DNA of 64,000 bases from Pirellula sp. (GCA_013822725.1 PNKX01000011.1:62001-126000); one strand, 5' to 3'. Positions 25,112 to 33,733 are shown, counted from the stretch's first letter. Program-made: numbers and translations. Notes: a model not told the origin generated them from the letters alone.

Positions 25112-25461
25112 GGTTTAGGTTCCTTGGTCACTTGGGGTGGGTCGGGTGGAGACGGGCCACGCGGCACGACTCCGGTTCGGGTTCGGGACTGGTCTGGTTA
25201 GGGGCAGGGCTTGACCGCGGCGGGGCTGGGGCGGCTGGCCGTGGCGGCTTCGAATCGGGTCAACTCGAGCGGTGCTTTTCTGGTGCGGTTTCGACCCCAT
25301 CAGGGGCGAACGCCGCTTATGCCCTTATGGGATGCGCCACCCGTAGGTGCACAGTCCCAGGCTCTGTAGGTGCATGGTGCTGTGCACCCGTAGGTGTCTG
25401 GTTCACTGGCCACCTACGGGTGTCTGGCGGCGACCGTCGGTCAACGCGTTTGACTGTGCAC
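25112..25461. promoter_or_regulatory. Putative replication origin with inverted iteron pairs
   Basis: No gene is supported in this gap. Four exact copies of a 12-bp word lie at 25338 and 25385 (CACCCGTAGGTG) and at 25411 and 25459 (its reverse complement CACCTACGGGTG). A degenerate copy sits at 25361. Start-to-start distances are 47, 26 and 48, so the set is almost mirror-symmetric. The last copy contains the stop codon of the adjacent winged-helix gene. Arrays like this beside rep genes are typical of plasmid and phage origins. Confidence 0.6.
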
Positions 25462-25875
25462 CTACGGGTGTCTGGTTTGTTTACCTCCATTGGGGAGAGA
25501 GCGGACGCGGTAGACGGCGGCGCCTTGGTTGAGAGCGCCGGAGCGAACTCGTTCAAGCAGGGAACGGTCAATGAGCTTGCCTATGGCCTTACACGTGTGG
25601 TGGCGACTCACCCCCGCTCGCTCCGCGATGTTTTCAACGCTGGCCTGCACGACGCCGTGGCGGGTGTCGCGGTAGAGCACGAGCCAGACGGCGAGCTCGG
25701 CGCGCGTCAGACGGGCCATGGCGAAGTCGACGAAGGCGTTCAAGGTTGCAAACCGATCGCTAGTGACGGTCGATTTCCTCGAGGGTTTTGATTTGTTAGG
25801 TTGGCCCGCCCGTGCCGGACGCAGTTCGGATGGGTGGGGCGGGTACGGGTCAAGTTTCTCGGCGGCTATGGTCAT
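25462..25875 (-). CDS. Winged-helix replication-initiator-like protein
   Basis: The 137-residue protein has a basic leader and then a helical winged-helix region: FAMARLTRAELAVWLVLYRD, then VQASVENIAERAGVSRHHTC (recognition-helix-like) and KAIGKLIDRSLLERVRSG. The same layout is found in phage and plasmid replication proteins that bind origins. Its ATG overlaps the stop of the helicase gene (ATGA), so the two are translated together. Its own stop lies within a copy of the origin repeat. The pairing with DnaB and iterons supports an initiator or helicase-loader role, which is inferred. Confidence 0.75.
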   Translation of the reverse strand: MTIAAEKLDPYPPHPSELRPARAGQPNKSKPSRKSTVTSDRFATLNAFVDFAMARLTRAELAVWLVLYRDTRHGVVQASVENIAERAGVSRHHTCKAIGKLIDRSLLERVRSGALNQGAAVYRVRSLPNGGKQTRHP

Positions 25876-27260
25876 TCGTCCGGAAATCCCCCATCCCAAA
25901 CTTCACTGCGGCGGTCATCACTAAACGCCTGGAGGGATCCGTCAAACAGAAGTGGGAAGTCAGTTAGTTGGCCGCTGCGGTTCTTCAAGCAGCGTAAGGT
26001 GACGACGCCGCGGTCGTCCGGGTCGGCTGCCAGGAGCCAGGCGGAGTCCGCGCCGTACTCGAGTTCGCTGCTCTCGCGGAAAGACCCGAGACCGGCTTCC
26101 TTGCCATAGCTAGCCCGGTTAAGCGCGCTGATCACGACGACGGCGCGCCCCTGGTCGGCGATCCGGCGGCATATGTCCATCAGCGCACCGGTCTGCGCGC
26201 GGGGGTCAGGGCTCCGGTCGGCAAAGTCGAAGCGCTGTGCGTAATCGACGACAACGATGTCGGCCGCAAACGCGATCGCCCGCTCGGCAAGTCGCTCGAG
26301 ATTGAAGGGCGGCCCCATGAGCTCGAGGCGCGGCATCACGGCCCGCAATTCGTCGAGGGCCTCGCGAATTCGAGATGTCGCCGATTCGTCGTAGTCGCGA
26401 TGCAATAACCACGCGTGGCCAACTCCACTCAAACGCGCGAGTTGTCGCGTTAAAAGTGCCTCTGGTGACATTTCAACGTTGGCTACAAGCGCCTTCAGTT
26501 GCGTCTGATTCGGGTCTCGGAGTGCGTCGACGACGAGTTGTAGCGCTAAAGCGGTCTTGCCGTTACCCGCCACCGCTCCAATGAGTACGACCTGTCCGGC
26601 GCCGACCTTCACTTCCCGGAGCTTTGATCCGTAAGGGGCGCATTCCCAAAAAATTGGCTTCTCGCGATCGAGAATACTTTTTTCGAATCGGTCGAACATC
26701 GAAGTTGGCGACGGTTGTCGCGAATCGTGGTCGACAACTAGCGCGCTAACTTCGTTTTGCACACGCCTCATCGCATCGACTGCGCTTGGCGACGCGGCCA
26801 AAATTCGCGCGGCATCGTGGAGAATCAGGCGGCCACGACGTGCATGCGAAGCCTCGATCACTTGTTGCGCGTAGAAGGCGGCGTCGGTCGTCGTAATGGC
26901 TCGATAGACGCCAGTAAGCGCCTCGCCAAGTATCGCCCCGACGTCCCTCACGTTCGGCCGCACAAGGCTCGTCACGCGGTCGGGAGTTATGGGCTCGCCA
27001 CGCCCGTGGATGGCCTTCAACGCGGACCAAATTTCGCCAAGCGCGGGGTCGGCAAAGTCGTCTGGCCTCACGCGTTCTAGAGCTGAAATGCGGTTGAGCA
27101 TGTCGCCATTGATTTCTGAAAGGAAAACGATGCCTATCAGCTTGAGGCCAGCGGCGTCGATCGCGGGCAGTCCCGCTGTCGGCGCCGATTGGCGATTTCT
27201 CCGGTCGCCGCCGGCTATTCCGCGGCCGGCTTGCCGAGTATTGCTAGGTGCGCCTACCAT
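25872..27260 (-). CDS. DnaB-type replicative helicase
   Basis: The protein (462 residues from the ATG at 27260) is a RecA-fold hexameric helicase. Seen: an N-terminal helical domain (EINGDMLNRISALERVRPDD, GEIWSALKAIHGRGEPITPD), then Walker A GAVAGNGKTALALQ, NVEMSPEALLTRQLARLSGV, Walker B DIVVVDYAQRF, and a C-terminal LNRASYGKEAGLGSFRESSE, all typical of DnaB. The ATG at 27260 has a GGAG ten bases upstream; a GTG at 27329 is possible. No primase is encoded nearby, so host DnaG may be used. It is coupled to the winged-helix gene downstream. Confidence 0.92.
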   Translation of the reverse strand: MVGAPSNTRQAGRGIAGGDRRNRQSAPTAGLPAIDAAGLKLIGIVFLSEINGDMLNRISALERVRPDDFADPALGEIWSALKAIHGRGEPITPDRVTSLVRPNVRDVGAILGEALTGVYRAITTTDAAFYAQQVIEASHARRGRLILHDAARILAASPSAVDAMRRVQNEVSALVVDHDSRQPSPTSMFDRFEKSILDREKPIFWECAPYGSKLREVKVGAGQVVLIGAVAGNGKTALALQLVVDALRDPNQTQLKALVANVEMSPEALLTRQLARLSGVGHAWLLHRDYDESATSRIREALDELRAVMPRLELMGPPFNLERLAERAIAFAADIVVVDYAQRFDFADRSPDPRAQTGALMDICRRIADQGRAVVVISALNRASYGKEAGLGSFRESSELEYGADSAWLLAADPDDRGVVTLRCLKNRSGQLTDFPLLFDGSLQAFSDDRRSEVWDGGFPDE

Positions 27261-27331
27261 GGCGTTAGTCTCCAAGTTTTGGCCGGTTCCCACTCTGATT
27301 GGCGTCGTGGTGGGGCCGGCCTGTTTCACTT

Positions 27332-27535
27332 CTAGCCGTTTGCCGCCACTTCATTGGCCTTCGAGTACCGCTCGAGCTCGTCGAGGCGATACATGATGCG
27401 ATTGCCATCGCGGACAAAAGCGATTTTTTTCGCCTTACGCCGATTGAACAGCGTTTTCGGGCAGAGGCCCAGAATGCGAGAAGCTTTGATCTCGCTCACC
27501 TGGATCGGCTTCGGTTCGTTGATCGTTGCTTCCAT
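27332..27535 (-). CDS. Excisionase-like helix-turn-helix protein
   Basis: The 67-residue protein has the small MerR/Xis-type helix-turn-helix pattern: IQVSEIKASRILGLCPKTLFNRRKAKKI, followed by a short wing VRDGNRIMYRLDELERY. Such proteins act as recombination directionality factors or as repressors in integrative elements. It lies immediately upstream of the helicase gene, not next to an integrase, so control of the replication operon is as likely as excision. Confidence 0.82.
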   Translation of the reverse strand: MEATINEPKPIQVSEIKASRILGLCPKTLFNRRKAKKIAFVRDGNRIMYRLDELERYSKANEVAANG

Positions 27536-27659
27536 CGTTCACCCTCAGATTCGTTTCCTTGCCGCATGTTGCGGAACAAACGAATGTTAGAGTCATGATG
27601 GTCAGCGTTGAGCAATCGACGAACACGTTGGTGTTCGTGTTCGCGAACAATGTTCGCGA

Positions 27660-28421
27660 TCATTTGCTCGACTTTGCCTTCCGTTGGCGTCGAGCGATTT
27701 CGGCAAGCAACGACTTTGCTTTTCCGTCCTCGCCTTTATTCTCGCCCGTAAATTCGCGGGCGATTTGAATTTTTGGCTTTCTAGAGTTCGTCGTGGCGTC
27801 GAGTATCGCCATTAAGTCGCGAACGTCAGGATTTGAAGGGAGACCGCCATGAAAAACTTTTGGGATGTTCGCGTTGTTCGTGGTGTTCGTGCTGCTTGCA
27901 GCATCGGAAGCTGCACGTTTCTCGCTCTCGACTGCTGCGAAAATCTCGATTTCCAATTCGGACGCCGCGAGGTCGTAGTTGACAGGTGGAATGCGAGAAT
28001 CGATTTGTCTGGCATCGTGGTTCCACCAAAAGCCCGTTGACGCCGACCATGGGGCAATTAGCGCATCGGCTTGCGGCGCAGAGCTCGTGCAGAAGTTCAC
28101 CAGATCCTGCGGCTGCTTCCCAAGGACTGCACAAAGTTGATTGACTGCAGAATGCGCCAATTGTCTCGACAGTTGAATCCAAGAACTAGCCGTTTCGCCG
28201 CCAAATGAAATCGGTGTTCCCCGCTCTACGATGAGGCGCTTGATCGAAACGGGCAGTGTCAATTCTCTGCCCATTTGGTTTCCAAAGGGCGCTAATTTGG
28301 GGGCTGTTTCGACGATCAATAGCTCGCGGCGAGAATCTTCAATCAGAAACAGCTCGCGAATAAGCCGGTGGCAGTTGAGATTCGCCAGACTTTCGCGCAA
28401 CAACTCATCTTCAACGGCCAT
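27660..28421 (-). CDS. Hypothetical protein at the attR end of the element
   Basis: The 253-residue protein is not recognised. The ATG at 28421 has a good AAAGGG site nine bases upstream; an in-frame TTG at 28598 is less likely. The N-terminal half is compact (MAVEDELLRESLANLNCHRL, then PVSIKRLIVERGTPISFG). The middle is Trp-containing (APWSASTGFWWNHDARQ). The C-terminus is low-complexity and basic (ASSTNTTNNANIPK, then AEIARRQRKAKSSK). It is the first gene inside attR and starts the minus-strand operon. It could be a regulator; no domain supports that. Confidence 0.6.
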   Translation of the reverse strand: MAVEDELLRESLANLNCHRLIRELFLIEDSRRELLIVETAPKLAPFGNQMGRELTLPVSIKRLIVERGTPISFGGETASSWIQLSRQLAHSAVNQLCAVLGKQPQDLVNFCTSSAPQADALIAPWSASTGFWWNHDARQIDSRIPPVNYDLAASELEIEIFAAVESEKRAASDAASSTNTTNNANIPKVFHGGLPSNPDVRDLMAILDATTNSRKPKIQIAREFTGENKGEDGKAKSLLAEIARRQRKAKSSK

Positions 28422-28622
28422 GTTCTCATACCCTTTCAACTGGGCCGGCTTCGGCCGTCGCGGGGGTATGAGTCCGCGAAACGGCCGAAACCTTTGAGGG
28501 GGATCAGCCCTCGAGCCCAGCAACGAATATTCTAGCAAACTAACCCTAACGACCGGCGCGCGTTGCTTTGCGCGTTGCGTCCGGCCGAAATCCTTCAAAA
28601 GTCACTACCGTTTAACGTTTCC

Positions 28623-28637
28623 CGTCCTATCATTTAG
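28623..28637 (+). repeat. Right attachment site (attR core) of the comF element
   Basis: Same 15-bp core as 13649-13663. To its right the comF frame resumes at once (GCG GCC GCC CGG GTG CTG...). Confidence 0.9.
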
Positions 28638-28774
28638 CGGCCGCCCGGGTGCTGATCGTCGATGATATTCTGACGACCGGCGCCACTTGCAGCGAAGCCG
28701 CCCGCGTCCTGCGCCGCGCCGGCGCCGCCGACGTCACCGTGCTGGTCCTCGCCCGCACCCCCGCCGGCGGCTAA
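28638..28774 (+). pseudogene. comF: comF, 3' portion (PRPP-binding end)
   Basis: This fragment encodes AAARVLIVDDILTTGATCSE and then AARVLRRAGAADVTVLVLAR to TPAGG and a TAA stop at 28772-28774. VLIVDDILTTGAT is the PRPP-binding loop of type I phosphoribosyltransferases. It has no start codon of its own. Joined with 13033-13663 through the 15-bp repeat it completes a 255-residue ComF. The absence of any stop or frameshift in either half suggests a recent or reversible insertion. Confidence 0.93.
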
Positions 28775-28849
28775 AGCAAGTTAGTACCCGCCAAAAAATC
28801 CCGCCCACTCAACCTTCCCCCCTCCCCCTTCGACCTTCCTCCTTCCTTC

Positions 28850-29782
28850 ATGTCCTCCCCCCAGCCAACGACGAAGACAGCGAGCGCCCTCGACCCGTTT
28901 CGTCGGGCCATCGTGCGCGGCTTGGGCATCTTGCTCCCGCCGCTGCTGACGATCGTCATCATTCTGTGGGTCTGGAACACAGTCGCCGAGTACCTACTTG
29001 TCCCCTTAGAAAACGGCGCGCGGACGCTGCTCGTCGACTACCACGAAAAGAGCATCATCCCCGCTGACCTCGTCCCCGCCGACCAACCGGTCAAGGGCCG
29101 GGCGCTGATCGAAGGGGTCGCCTACCGCCAAACCGCCGACGGCCAGTACATCCCCGCCGCCGACTACGACGAAGTGGCTGAGGTCGTCGGCAAGGGCCCG
29201 ATGCCCGTCACCGCCGACGGCGTTTATCAGATTTACGTTCAGAACAAATATCTGCAGCGGCGGATCGTTGTGCCGATCTTCCTCTGCGTTTTCATCCTGA
29301 CGCTCTACCTGCTCGGCAAGTTCCTCGCTGCCGGCATCGGCCGCTTCTTCTGGACGCAGTTCGAGCGCGGCGTCACGCGGCTGCCGCTGATTCGCAACGT
29401 CTACTCGTCGGTCAAGCAGGTGACCGACTTCATGTTCAACGAAACCGAGATCGCCTACACCCGCATCGTCGCGATCGAATACCCGCGCAAGGGGATCTGG
29501 CAGCTCGCCTTCGTCACCGGCGAGAGCCTGCTCGACATTGCCTGCGCCGCCAACGAGCCAGTGCTGGCCGTGTTGGTGCCGACCTCGCCGATGCCCTTCA
29601 CCGGCTTCACGGCGACCGTCAAACGAAGCGAAACGATCGACCTCAACATCACGATGGAACAGGCGTTACAATATATTATGAGTTGCGGCGTCGTGACCCC
29701 GCCGCAGCAAGGATACAAAGCAACGTCGTTCCGCCAGCTTCCCGCAGCGCCCCCATTGCCGGCCCCCAGTCCGGAAACGTGA
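28850..29782 (+). CDS. DUF502 family membrane protein
   Basis: The 310-residue protein has two membrane helices (about 25-50, ILLPPLLTIVIILWVWNTV; about 140-165, VVPIFLCVFILTLYLLGKFL). The family C-terminal domain follows, with RLPLIRNVYSSVKQVTDFMF and VAIEYPRKGIWQLAFVTGES. That last part is the DUF502 signature. The family's function is unknown. An unusual insertion of about 70 residues lies between the two helices. The stop overlaps the start of hemC (TGATG), so the two genes are co-translated. The C-terminus is proline-rich. Confidence 0.9.
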   Translation: MSSPQPTTKTASALDPFRRAIVRGLGILLPPLLTIVIILWVWNTVAEYLLVPLENGARTLLVDYHEKSIIPADLVPADQPVKGRALIEGVAYRQTADGQYIPAADYDEVAEVVGKGPMPVTADGVYQIYVQNKYLQRRIVVPIFLCVFILTLYLLGKFLAAGIGRFFWTQFERGVTRLPLIRNVYSSVKQVTDFMFNETEIAYTRIVAIEYPRKGIWQLAFVTGESLLDIACAANEPVLAVLVPTSPMPFTGFTATVKRSETIDLNITMEQALQYIMSCGVVTPPQQGYKATSFRQLPAAPPLPAPSPET

Positions 29783-30741
29783 TGCCTTCTGACCGTCCGC
29801 TCCGCATCGGCACCCGCGCCAGCAAGCTGGCCCGTTGGCAGAGCGAATGGGTCGCCGCCGAACTGACGCGGCTGGGCGCCCAGGTTGAAATCGTCGAGAT
29901 CACCACCCGCGGCGACGTCGAGCAACTCGGGCCCGTCGCCGGCATCGGCGTGCAGGGGGTCTTCACCAAAGAGATCCAAGCGGCGGTCCTGGCGGGCGAA
30001 GTCGACATCGCCGTCCATAGCCTCAAGGATCTGCCCACCGAGCAGGTGAGCGGCTTGGTCCTCGCCGCGACGCCGCCACGCGAAAACGTCGCCGACGCGT
30101 TGGTGACGAACGCCGCGTCGTCGCTCGGCGAACTTCCCGCCGGCGCACGCATCGGCACCGGCAGCCTCCGCCGTCGGGCGCAAGTCCTCCACCTACGGCC
30201 CGATCTCCACGTCGCCGGCATCCGCGGCAATGTCGACACGCGACTCCGCAAACTCGACGCAGGTGAGTACGACGCGATCATCCTCGCCGCCGCCGGCCTC
30301 ACTCGGCTCGGCTGGGCGTCGCGCATTGCCGATTACCTCGAACCGCCCCGTATGCTGCCGGCGCCGGGCCAAGGCTCGCTGGCGCTGGAGTGCCGTGCCG
30401 ACGACCTCGCCACGCAAGCCATCGTCGGCCAATTGAACGACCCCGACACCCGCATTGGCATCGTCGCTGAACGAACGATCCTCGCCGCCCTCCACGGCGG
30501 CTGCTCCGCCCCGATTGCCGCCTGGGGCCGCGTCGACGGCGAGCTGTTGCGGGTCGATGGGCTCGTCGCCAGCCTCGACGGACGTGAAGTCTTGCGCGCG
30601 TCGACCCTGGTGAAACTCTCCGCCGCAACGAGCAGCAACGCCGCCGGGCTCGCCGCCGCCGAACTAGCGGGCCACGACGTGGCCGCAACGCTTCGGAGCC
30701 TCGGCGCCGAGGCGATCATTCTCGCGGCTCGCCAAGGCTAA
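29782..30741 (+). CDS. hemC: Hydroxymethylbilane synthase (porphobilinogen deaminase)
   Basis: HemC polymerises four porphobilinogen units into hydroxymethylbilane in haem biosynthesis. The 319-residue protein has RIGTRASKLARWQSEWV, the HSLKDLPTEQ loop, GTGSLRRRAQVLHLRPDL, the RGNVDTRLRKLDAGEYDAII signature, and LHGGCSAPIAAWG with the Cys that binds the dipyrromethane cofactor. The ATG overlaps the DUF502 stop by one base, which decides the start. Length is normal. Confidence 0.97.
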   Translation: MPSDRPLRIGTRASKLARWQSEWVAAELTRLGAQVEIVEITTRGDVEQLGPVAGIGVQGVFTKEIQAAVLAGEVDIAVHSLKDLPTEQVSGLVLAATPPRENVADALVTNAASSLGELPAGARIGTGSLRRRAQVLHLRPDLHVAGIRGNVDTRLRKLDAGEYDAIILAAAGLTRLGWASRIADYLEPPRMLPAPGQGSLALECRADDLATQAIVGQLNDPDTRIGIVAERTILAALHGGCSAPIAAWGRVDGELLRVDGLVASLDGREVLRASTLVKLSAATSSNAAGLAAAELAGHDVAATLRSLGAEAIILAARQG

Positions 30742-30987
30742 CTCTTCCCCCCCTTCCTAACCGGCAACACCTGCCGATTAGCGCTGCCGAACGATCGGCG
30801 CCTTCTGCCGCTGGCGCCGCTAGCGGCGTTGGCGCCTGCTCGGACGCCGACGAACGAATCCACAGTCAATTTCCATGATTCGTCCACGAGCACCTACCGA
30901 CATGACATTCCCACTTCTCGGCACGCCGCGTGCATTGAGCCAGTCCACCGACATGCAGGGGGGCAACGCCTGCACTACGGTCGAACG

Positions 30988-31746
30988 ATGCCTTACGGCA
31001 TGTACATCTCCGCCGAAGGGGCCCAAGCTCAACAGCAACGGCTCGAAGTGATCGCCAATAACATGGCGAACATGGAGACGGTCGGCTTCAAGCGCGACAT
31101 CCCCGTCTTCCAGGCGCGCTTCGCTCAGGCGATCCAGCAGCAAAGCGACTATCCGCACAGCGGCACGCAGAACGACATCGGCGGCGGCGTCAAAATCATC
31201 GACGTCGAAACCGACTTCGAATCGAAAAGCCTCCGCCAGACCGACATCCCGACCGACTTCACGGTCAACGGCGAAGGCTACTTCCAGGTCCAGGCGCCGG
31301 ACGGCAACGTCTATCTCACGCGGGCCGGCAACTTCACGATCGACGCCAACGGTCGACTGATCACGCAGGATGATATGCCGGTTCTGAGCACCGACGGCAA
31401 CGAAATCCTCATCGACAACACCCGCCGCTGGGAGATCTATCCCGGCGGCAACATTGTTCAGGACGGCGAATGGACCGAGATCGGCCTCGCCAAGCCGCAA
31501 TCGAACGGCGACCTCGTGAAGATGGGCAACAACCTCTTCCGTCCCCTGGCGCCCGTAACGCCCGTGGGCGAAGGCGAGCGCGACGTCCGCCAAGGTTATC
31601 TCGAACAATCGGGCGTCAATCCGACCCGCGAAATGATGGCGATGATCGAAACCTCCCGGGCCTACGAAGCCAACACCCGGATGATTCAACACCAAGACAA
31701 CATGATCAGCGGCTTAGTGAATCGACTCCTCTCGACGCGATCCTAA
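30988..31746 (+). CDS. flgF: Flagellar basal-body rod protein FlgF
   Basis: The 252-residue protein begins MPYGMYISAEGAQAQQQRLE; this start places the conserved VIANNMANMETVGFKRD within the first 40 residues. It ends with the paired C-terminal rod motif (NPTREMMAMIETSRAYEANTRM). FlgF forms part of the proximal/distal rod together with FlgG. Just downstream lies flgG, so the FlgF call is by order and by length (FlgG is at 31868). It is the first gene of the flagellar cluster in this window. An upstream extension to 30829 lacks similarity. Confidence 0.92.
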   Translation: MPYGMYISAEGAQAQQQRLEVIANNMANMETVGFKRDIPVFQARFAQAIQQQSDYPHSGTQNDIGGGVKIIDVETDFESKSLRQTDIPTDFTVNGEGYFQVQAPDGNVYLTRAGNFTIDANGRLITQDDMPVLSTDGNEILIDNTRRWEIYPGGNIVQDGEWTEIGLAKPQSNGDLVKMGNNLFRPLAPVTPVGEGERDVRQGYLEQSGVNPTREMMAMIETSRAYEANTRMIQHQDNMISGLVNRLLSTRS

Positions 31747-31751
31747 AACTG

Positions 31752-31838
31752 TAGCCCCGGGCTCCGCCCGGGGGTAGGCAACCATTCCGACAATCGTCGC
31801 CCCAAGAGGCGTCACCCCCCGGCGGAGCCGGGGGCTAC
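31752..31838. repeat. Inverted-repeat element, family A (copy 2)
   Basis: Facing arms of the type TAGCCCCGGGCTCCGCCCGG and CCGGCGGAGCCGGGGGCTA lie between flgF and flgG. Same family as 7986, 36136 and 58670. Confidence 0.75.
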
Positions 31839-31867
31839 TTCAAAACTCCTCAATTCTCGACACTGCC

Positions 31868-32674
31868 ATGAGCGTTCAAACCCTTTACACCGCCGCCACC
31901 GGCATGGACGCCCTCGAGACCAAGCTCGACGTCATTGCCAATAATCTGGCGAACGTTAACACCACGGCGTTCAAGGAAGATCGGGCCAACTTCCAGGACC
32001 TCTTCTACCGCCAGATTCGCTACCCCGGCGCCCTCGACGCCGACGGCAACATCACCTCGACCGGCGTCGAAGTCGGTCTCGGCGCCCGGGTCTCCAGCAC
32101 GCAGACCAACTACGAGCAGGGCGCCTTCGAAACCACCAACCGCCCGCTCGACCTCGCCATCGAAGGAGACGGGTTTTTCCGCGTTACCGACGCCACCAAC
32201 GGCGGCACCCTCTATTCGCGGGCCGGCAACTTCGGCATCAACGCCAACAACCAAGTCGTGCTGGGCTCGGCTCAGAACGGCCTCGTGATCGATCCCCCGA
32301 TCTCGATTCCGATCGAAGCGACCAACATCGTCATCACCACCGATGGCCAGGTGCAGTACAGCACCGCCTCGGATCCGTCGCTGCAGAACGCCGGGCAAAT
32401 ACTTCTCTCCCAATTCCTCAACCCCGACGGCCTCATCAAGCTCGGCGACAACTTGTACCGCCAGACCGACGCCTCCAGCTTCCCCGTCGACGGGCTCCCC
32501 GGCTCCAACGGCATGGGCACCGTCCGCCAGGGCGTGCTCGAAGCCTCCAACGTCCAGCCGGTGCAGGAACTGATCGACCTGATCACCACCCAACGGGCGT
32601 TCGAGCTTAACTCCCAGGTCGTCCAAACCGGCGACCAGATCATGCAAGTCGCCTCCAATCTCCGCCGCTACTAG
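31868..32674 (+). CDS. flgG: Flagellar distal rod protein FlgG
   Basis: The 268-residue protein has the family opening MSVQTLYTAATGMDALETKL, with VIANNLANVNTTAFKEDR. The centre has DLAIEGDGFFRVTD, and the end VQPVQELIDLITTQRAFELN followed by VQTGDQIMQVASNLRRY, the diagnostic FlgG terminus. It builds the distal rod that crosses the periplasm inside the L and P rings. It is followed 12 bp later by flgA. Confidence 0.96.
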   Translation: MSVQTLYTAATGMDALETKLDVIANNLANVNTTAFKEDRANFQDLFYRQIRYPGALDADGNITSTGVEVGLGARVSSTQTNYEQGAFETTNRPLDLAIEGDGFFRVTDATNGGTLYSRAGNFGINANNQVVLGSAQNGLVIDPPISIPIEATNIVITTDGQVQYSTASDPSLQNAGQILLSQFLNPDGLIKLGDNLYRQTDASSFPVDGLPGSNGMGTVRQGVLEASNVQPVQELIDLITTQRAFELNSQVVQTGDQIMQVASNLRRY

Positions 32675-32686
32675 CAGAACGAAGCC

Positions 32687-33733
32687 ATGCCACGCTTGCT
32701 CATCATGCTTGCCGCCCTGCTCGCCGCGGCGCCGGCGTTTGCGACGGAAGTCGTCCTCCGCCCCCGCGTCGAGGCCCGCGGATCGGTCGTCCTGCTGGGC
32801 GACGTCGCCGACATCAAGTCGGAAGACGAAGCGCTCCGCAGCCAACTCGCCGCGACGCCCCTCATTCCGACGCCAGCTGCTGGCACGCAGCAGTACCTGC
32901 GACTCGCGGAGATCCGCGATCTGGTCGCCTCGCGCGGACTCGACGTTAGCGACGTCCGTTTCGGCGGTACGGTCGTTGTCTCCGTCATGCCCGAACCGGT
33001 TGCTGGCGCCGAGACGACGACGCGACGTGCGCCGAGTCGCCCCGCCATTCATACGGAACAGGAAGTTCAGCTCGCCACTGAGCGGCTGGCCGTCGCCGTG
33101 AAGCAATACATCCAGGCCCAATCGGGGCATGACCTCTGGAACGTCAAAGTTGAAGGGGACGCGAAACTCGTCGATTTGACGGAGAAGCTCGGCGATAGCA
33201 TCCGCCTCAGCGGCGGCGAAGCGCCGTGGAGCGGCCGGCAACGTCTCACCATCCTTGGTCCCGCCAACGAGCCGCTGACGCTTGTGTATGCCAAGCTCGA
33301 CCGTCTCGAGATGGCCGTCTATGCCGTCCAGCCGATCAAGGGAGGCGACCTCATCCGTCGCAGCGAAGTCGAACTGCGTCCCTGCCTGGGCGCCCTCCCC
33401 TCGCAATCGGCGCTCACGCTCGAAGCCGTCATCGGCCAAGAGGCAGTCCAAGGCATCCGTCCCGATTCGATCGTGCAGACGAACCAGATCCGCACGCCAG
33501 TCATCGTCCGCCGTAACGAGCGCGTCAGCGTCCGTGCCCGCGCCGCTGGCGTCTCGGTGCGAACCTACGCGATGGCTCAGCAAGATGGCGGGATGGGCGA
33601 TCTGGTCATGGTCCAATCGATCGCTAGCAAGGAACGGTACGCCGCTCGCGTCATCGGCGTCCGCGAACTCGAAATCTTTACGGCGGGCGCCTCTGCCGCC
33701 GAACTCGCCGCCAATCCAGCTCCGGCCCAGTAA
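32687..33733 (+). CDS. flgA: Flagellar P-ring assembly chaperone FlgA
   Basis: FlgA is a periplasmic chaperone for P-ring (FlgI) assembly. The 348-residue protein has a signal peptide (MPRLLIMLAALLAAAPAFATE). A long N-terminal region follows, and then the SAF-like domain and C-terminal ChapFlgA domain. Seen: AVQPIKGGDLIRRSEVELRP, EAVIGQEAVQGIRPDSIVQT and VRRNERVSVRARAAGVSVRT, typical of FlgA. It is longer than the enterobacterial protein because of the N-terminal part. It is followed by flgH after 25 bp. Confidence 0.93.
   Translation: MPRLLIMLAALLAAAPAFATEVVLRPRVEARGSVVLLGDVADIKSEDEALRSQLAATPLIPTPAAGTQQYLRLAEIRDLVASRGLDVSDVRFGGTVVVSVMPEPVAGAETTTRRAPSRPAIHTEQEVQLATERLAVAVKQYIQAQSGHDLWNVKVEGDAKLVDLTEKLGDSIRLSGGEAPWSGRQRLTILGPANEPLTLVYAKLDRLEMAVYAVQPIKGGDLIRRSEVELRPCLGALPSQSALTLEAVIGQEAVQGIRPDSIVQTNQIRTPVIVRRNERVSVRARAAGVSVRTYAMAQQDGGMGDLVMVQSIASKERYAARVIGVRELEIFTAGASAAELAANPAPAQ

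Larger units (their letters stand above)
13649..28622. mobile_element. Integrative element inserted in comF (about 15.0 kb)
   Basis: The element is delimited by 15-bp direct repeats and splits comF. It encodes two tyrosine recombinases, an excisionase-like HTH protein, a DnaB helicase, a winged-helix Rep-like protein, an SSB-tailed protein, a trypsin-like peptidase and about ten small unknown proteins. Most lie on the minus strand. No capsid, portal, terminase, tail, relaxase or type IV secretion genes are visible. Its gene density is lower than that of the host DNA, and its gaps are full of GC-rich stems. It could be a phage satellite, a defective prophage, or an integrating plasmid; I cannot decide from sequence alone. 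Confidence 0.92.

Noticed and set aside
25317-25571. Minus-strand frame with repeated PDTRR words
   Set aside because: The repetition is the translation of the iteron DNA; not a gene.
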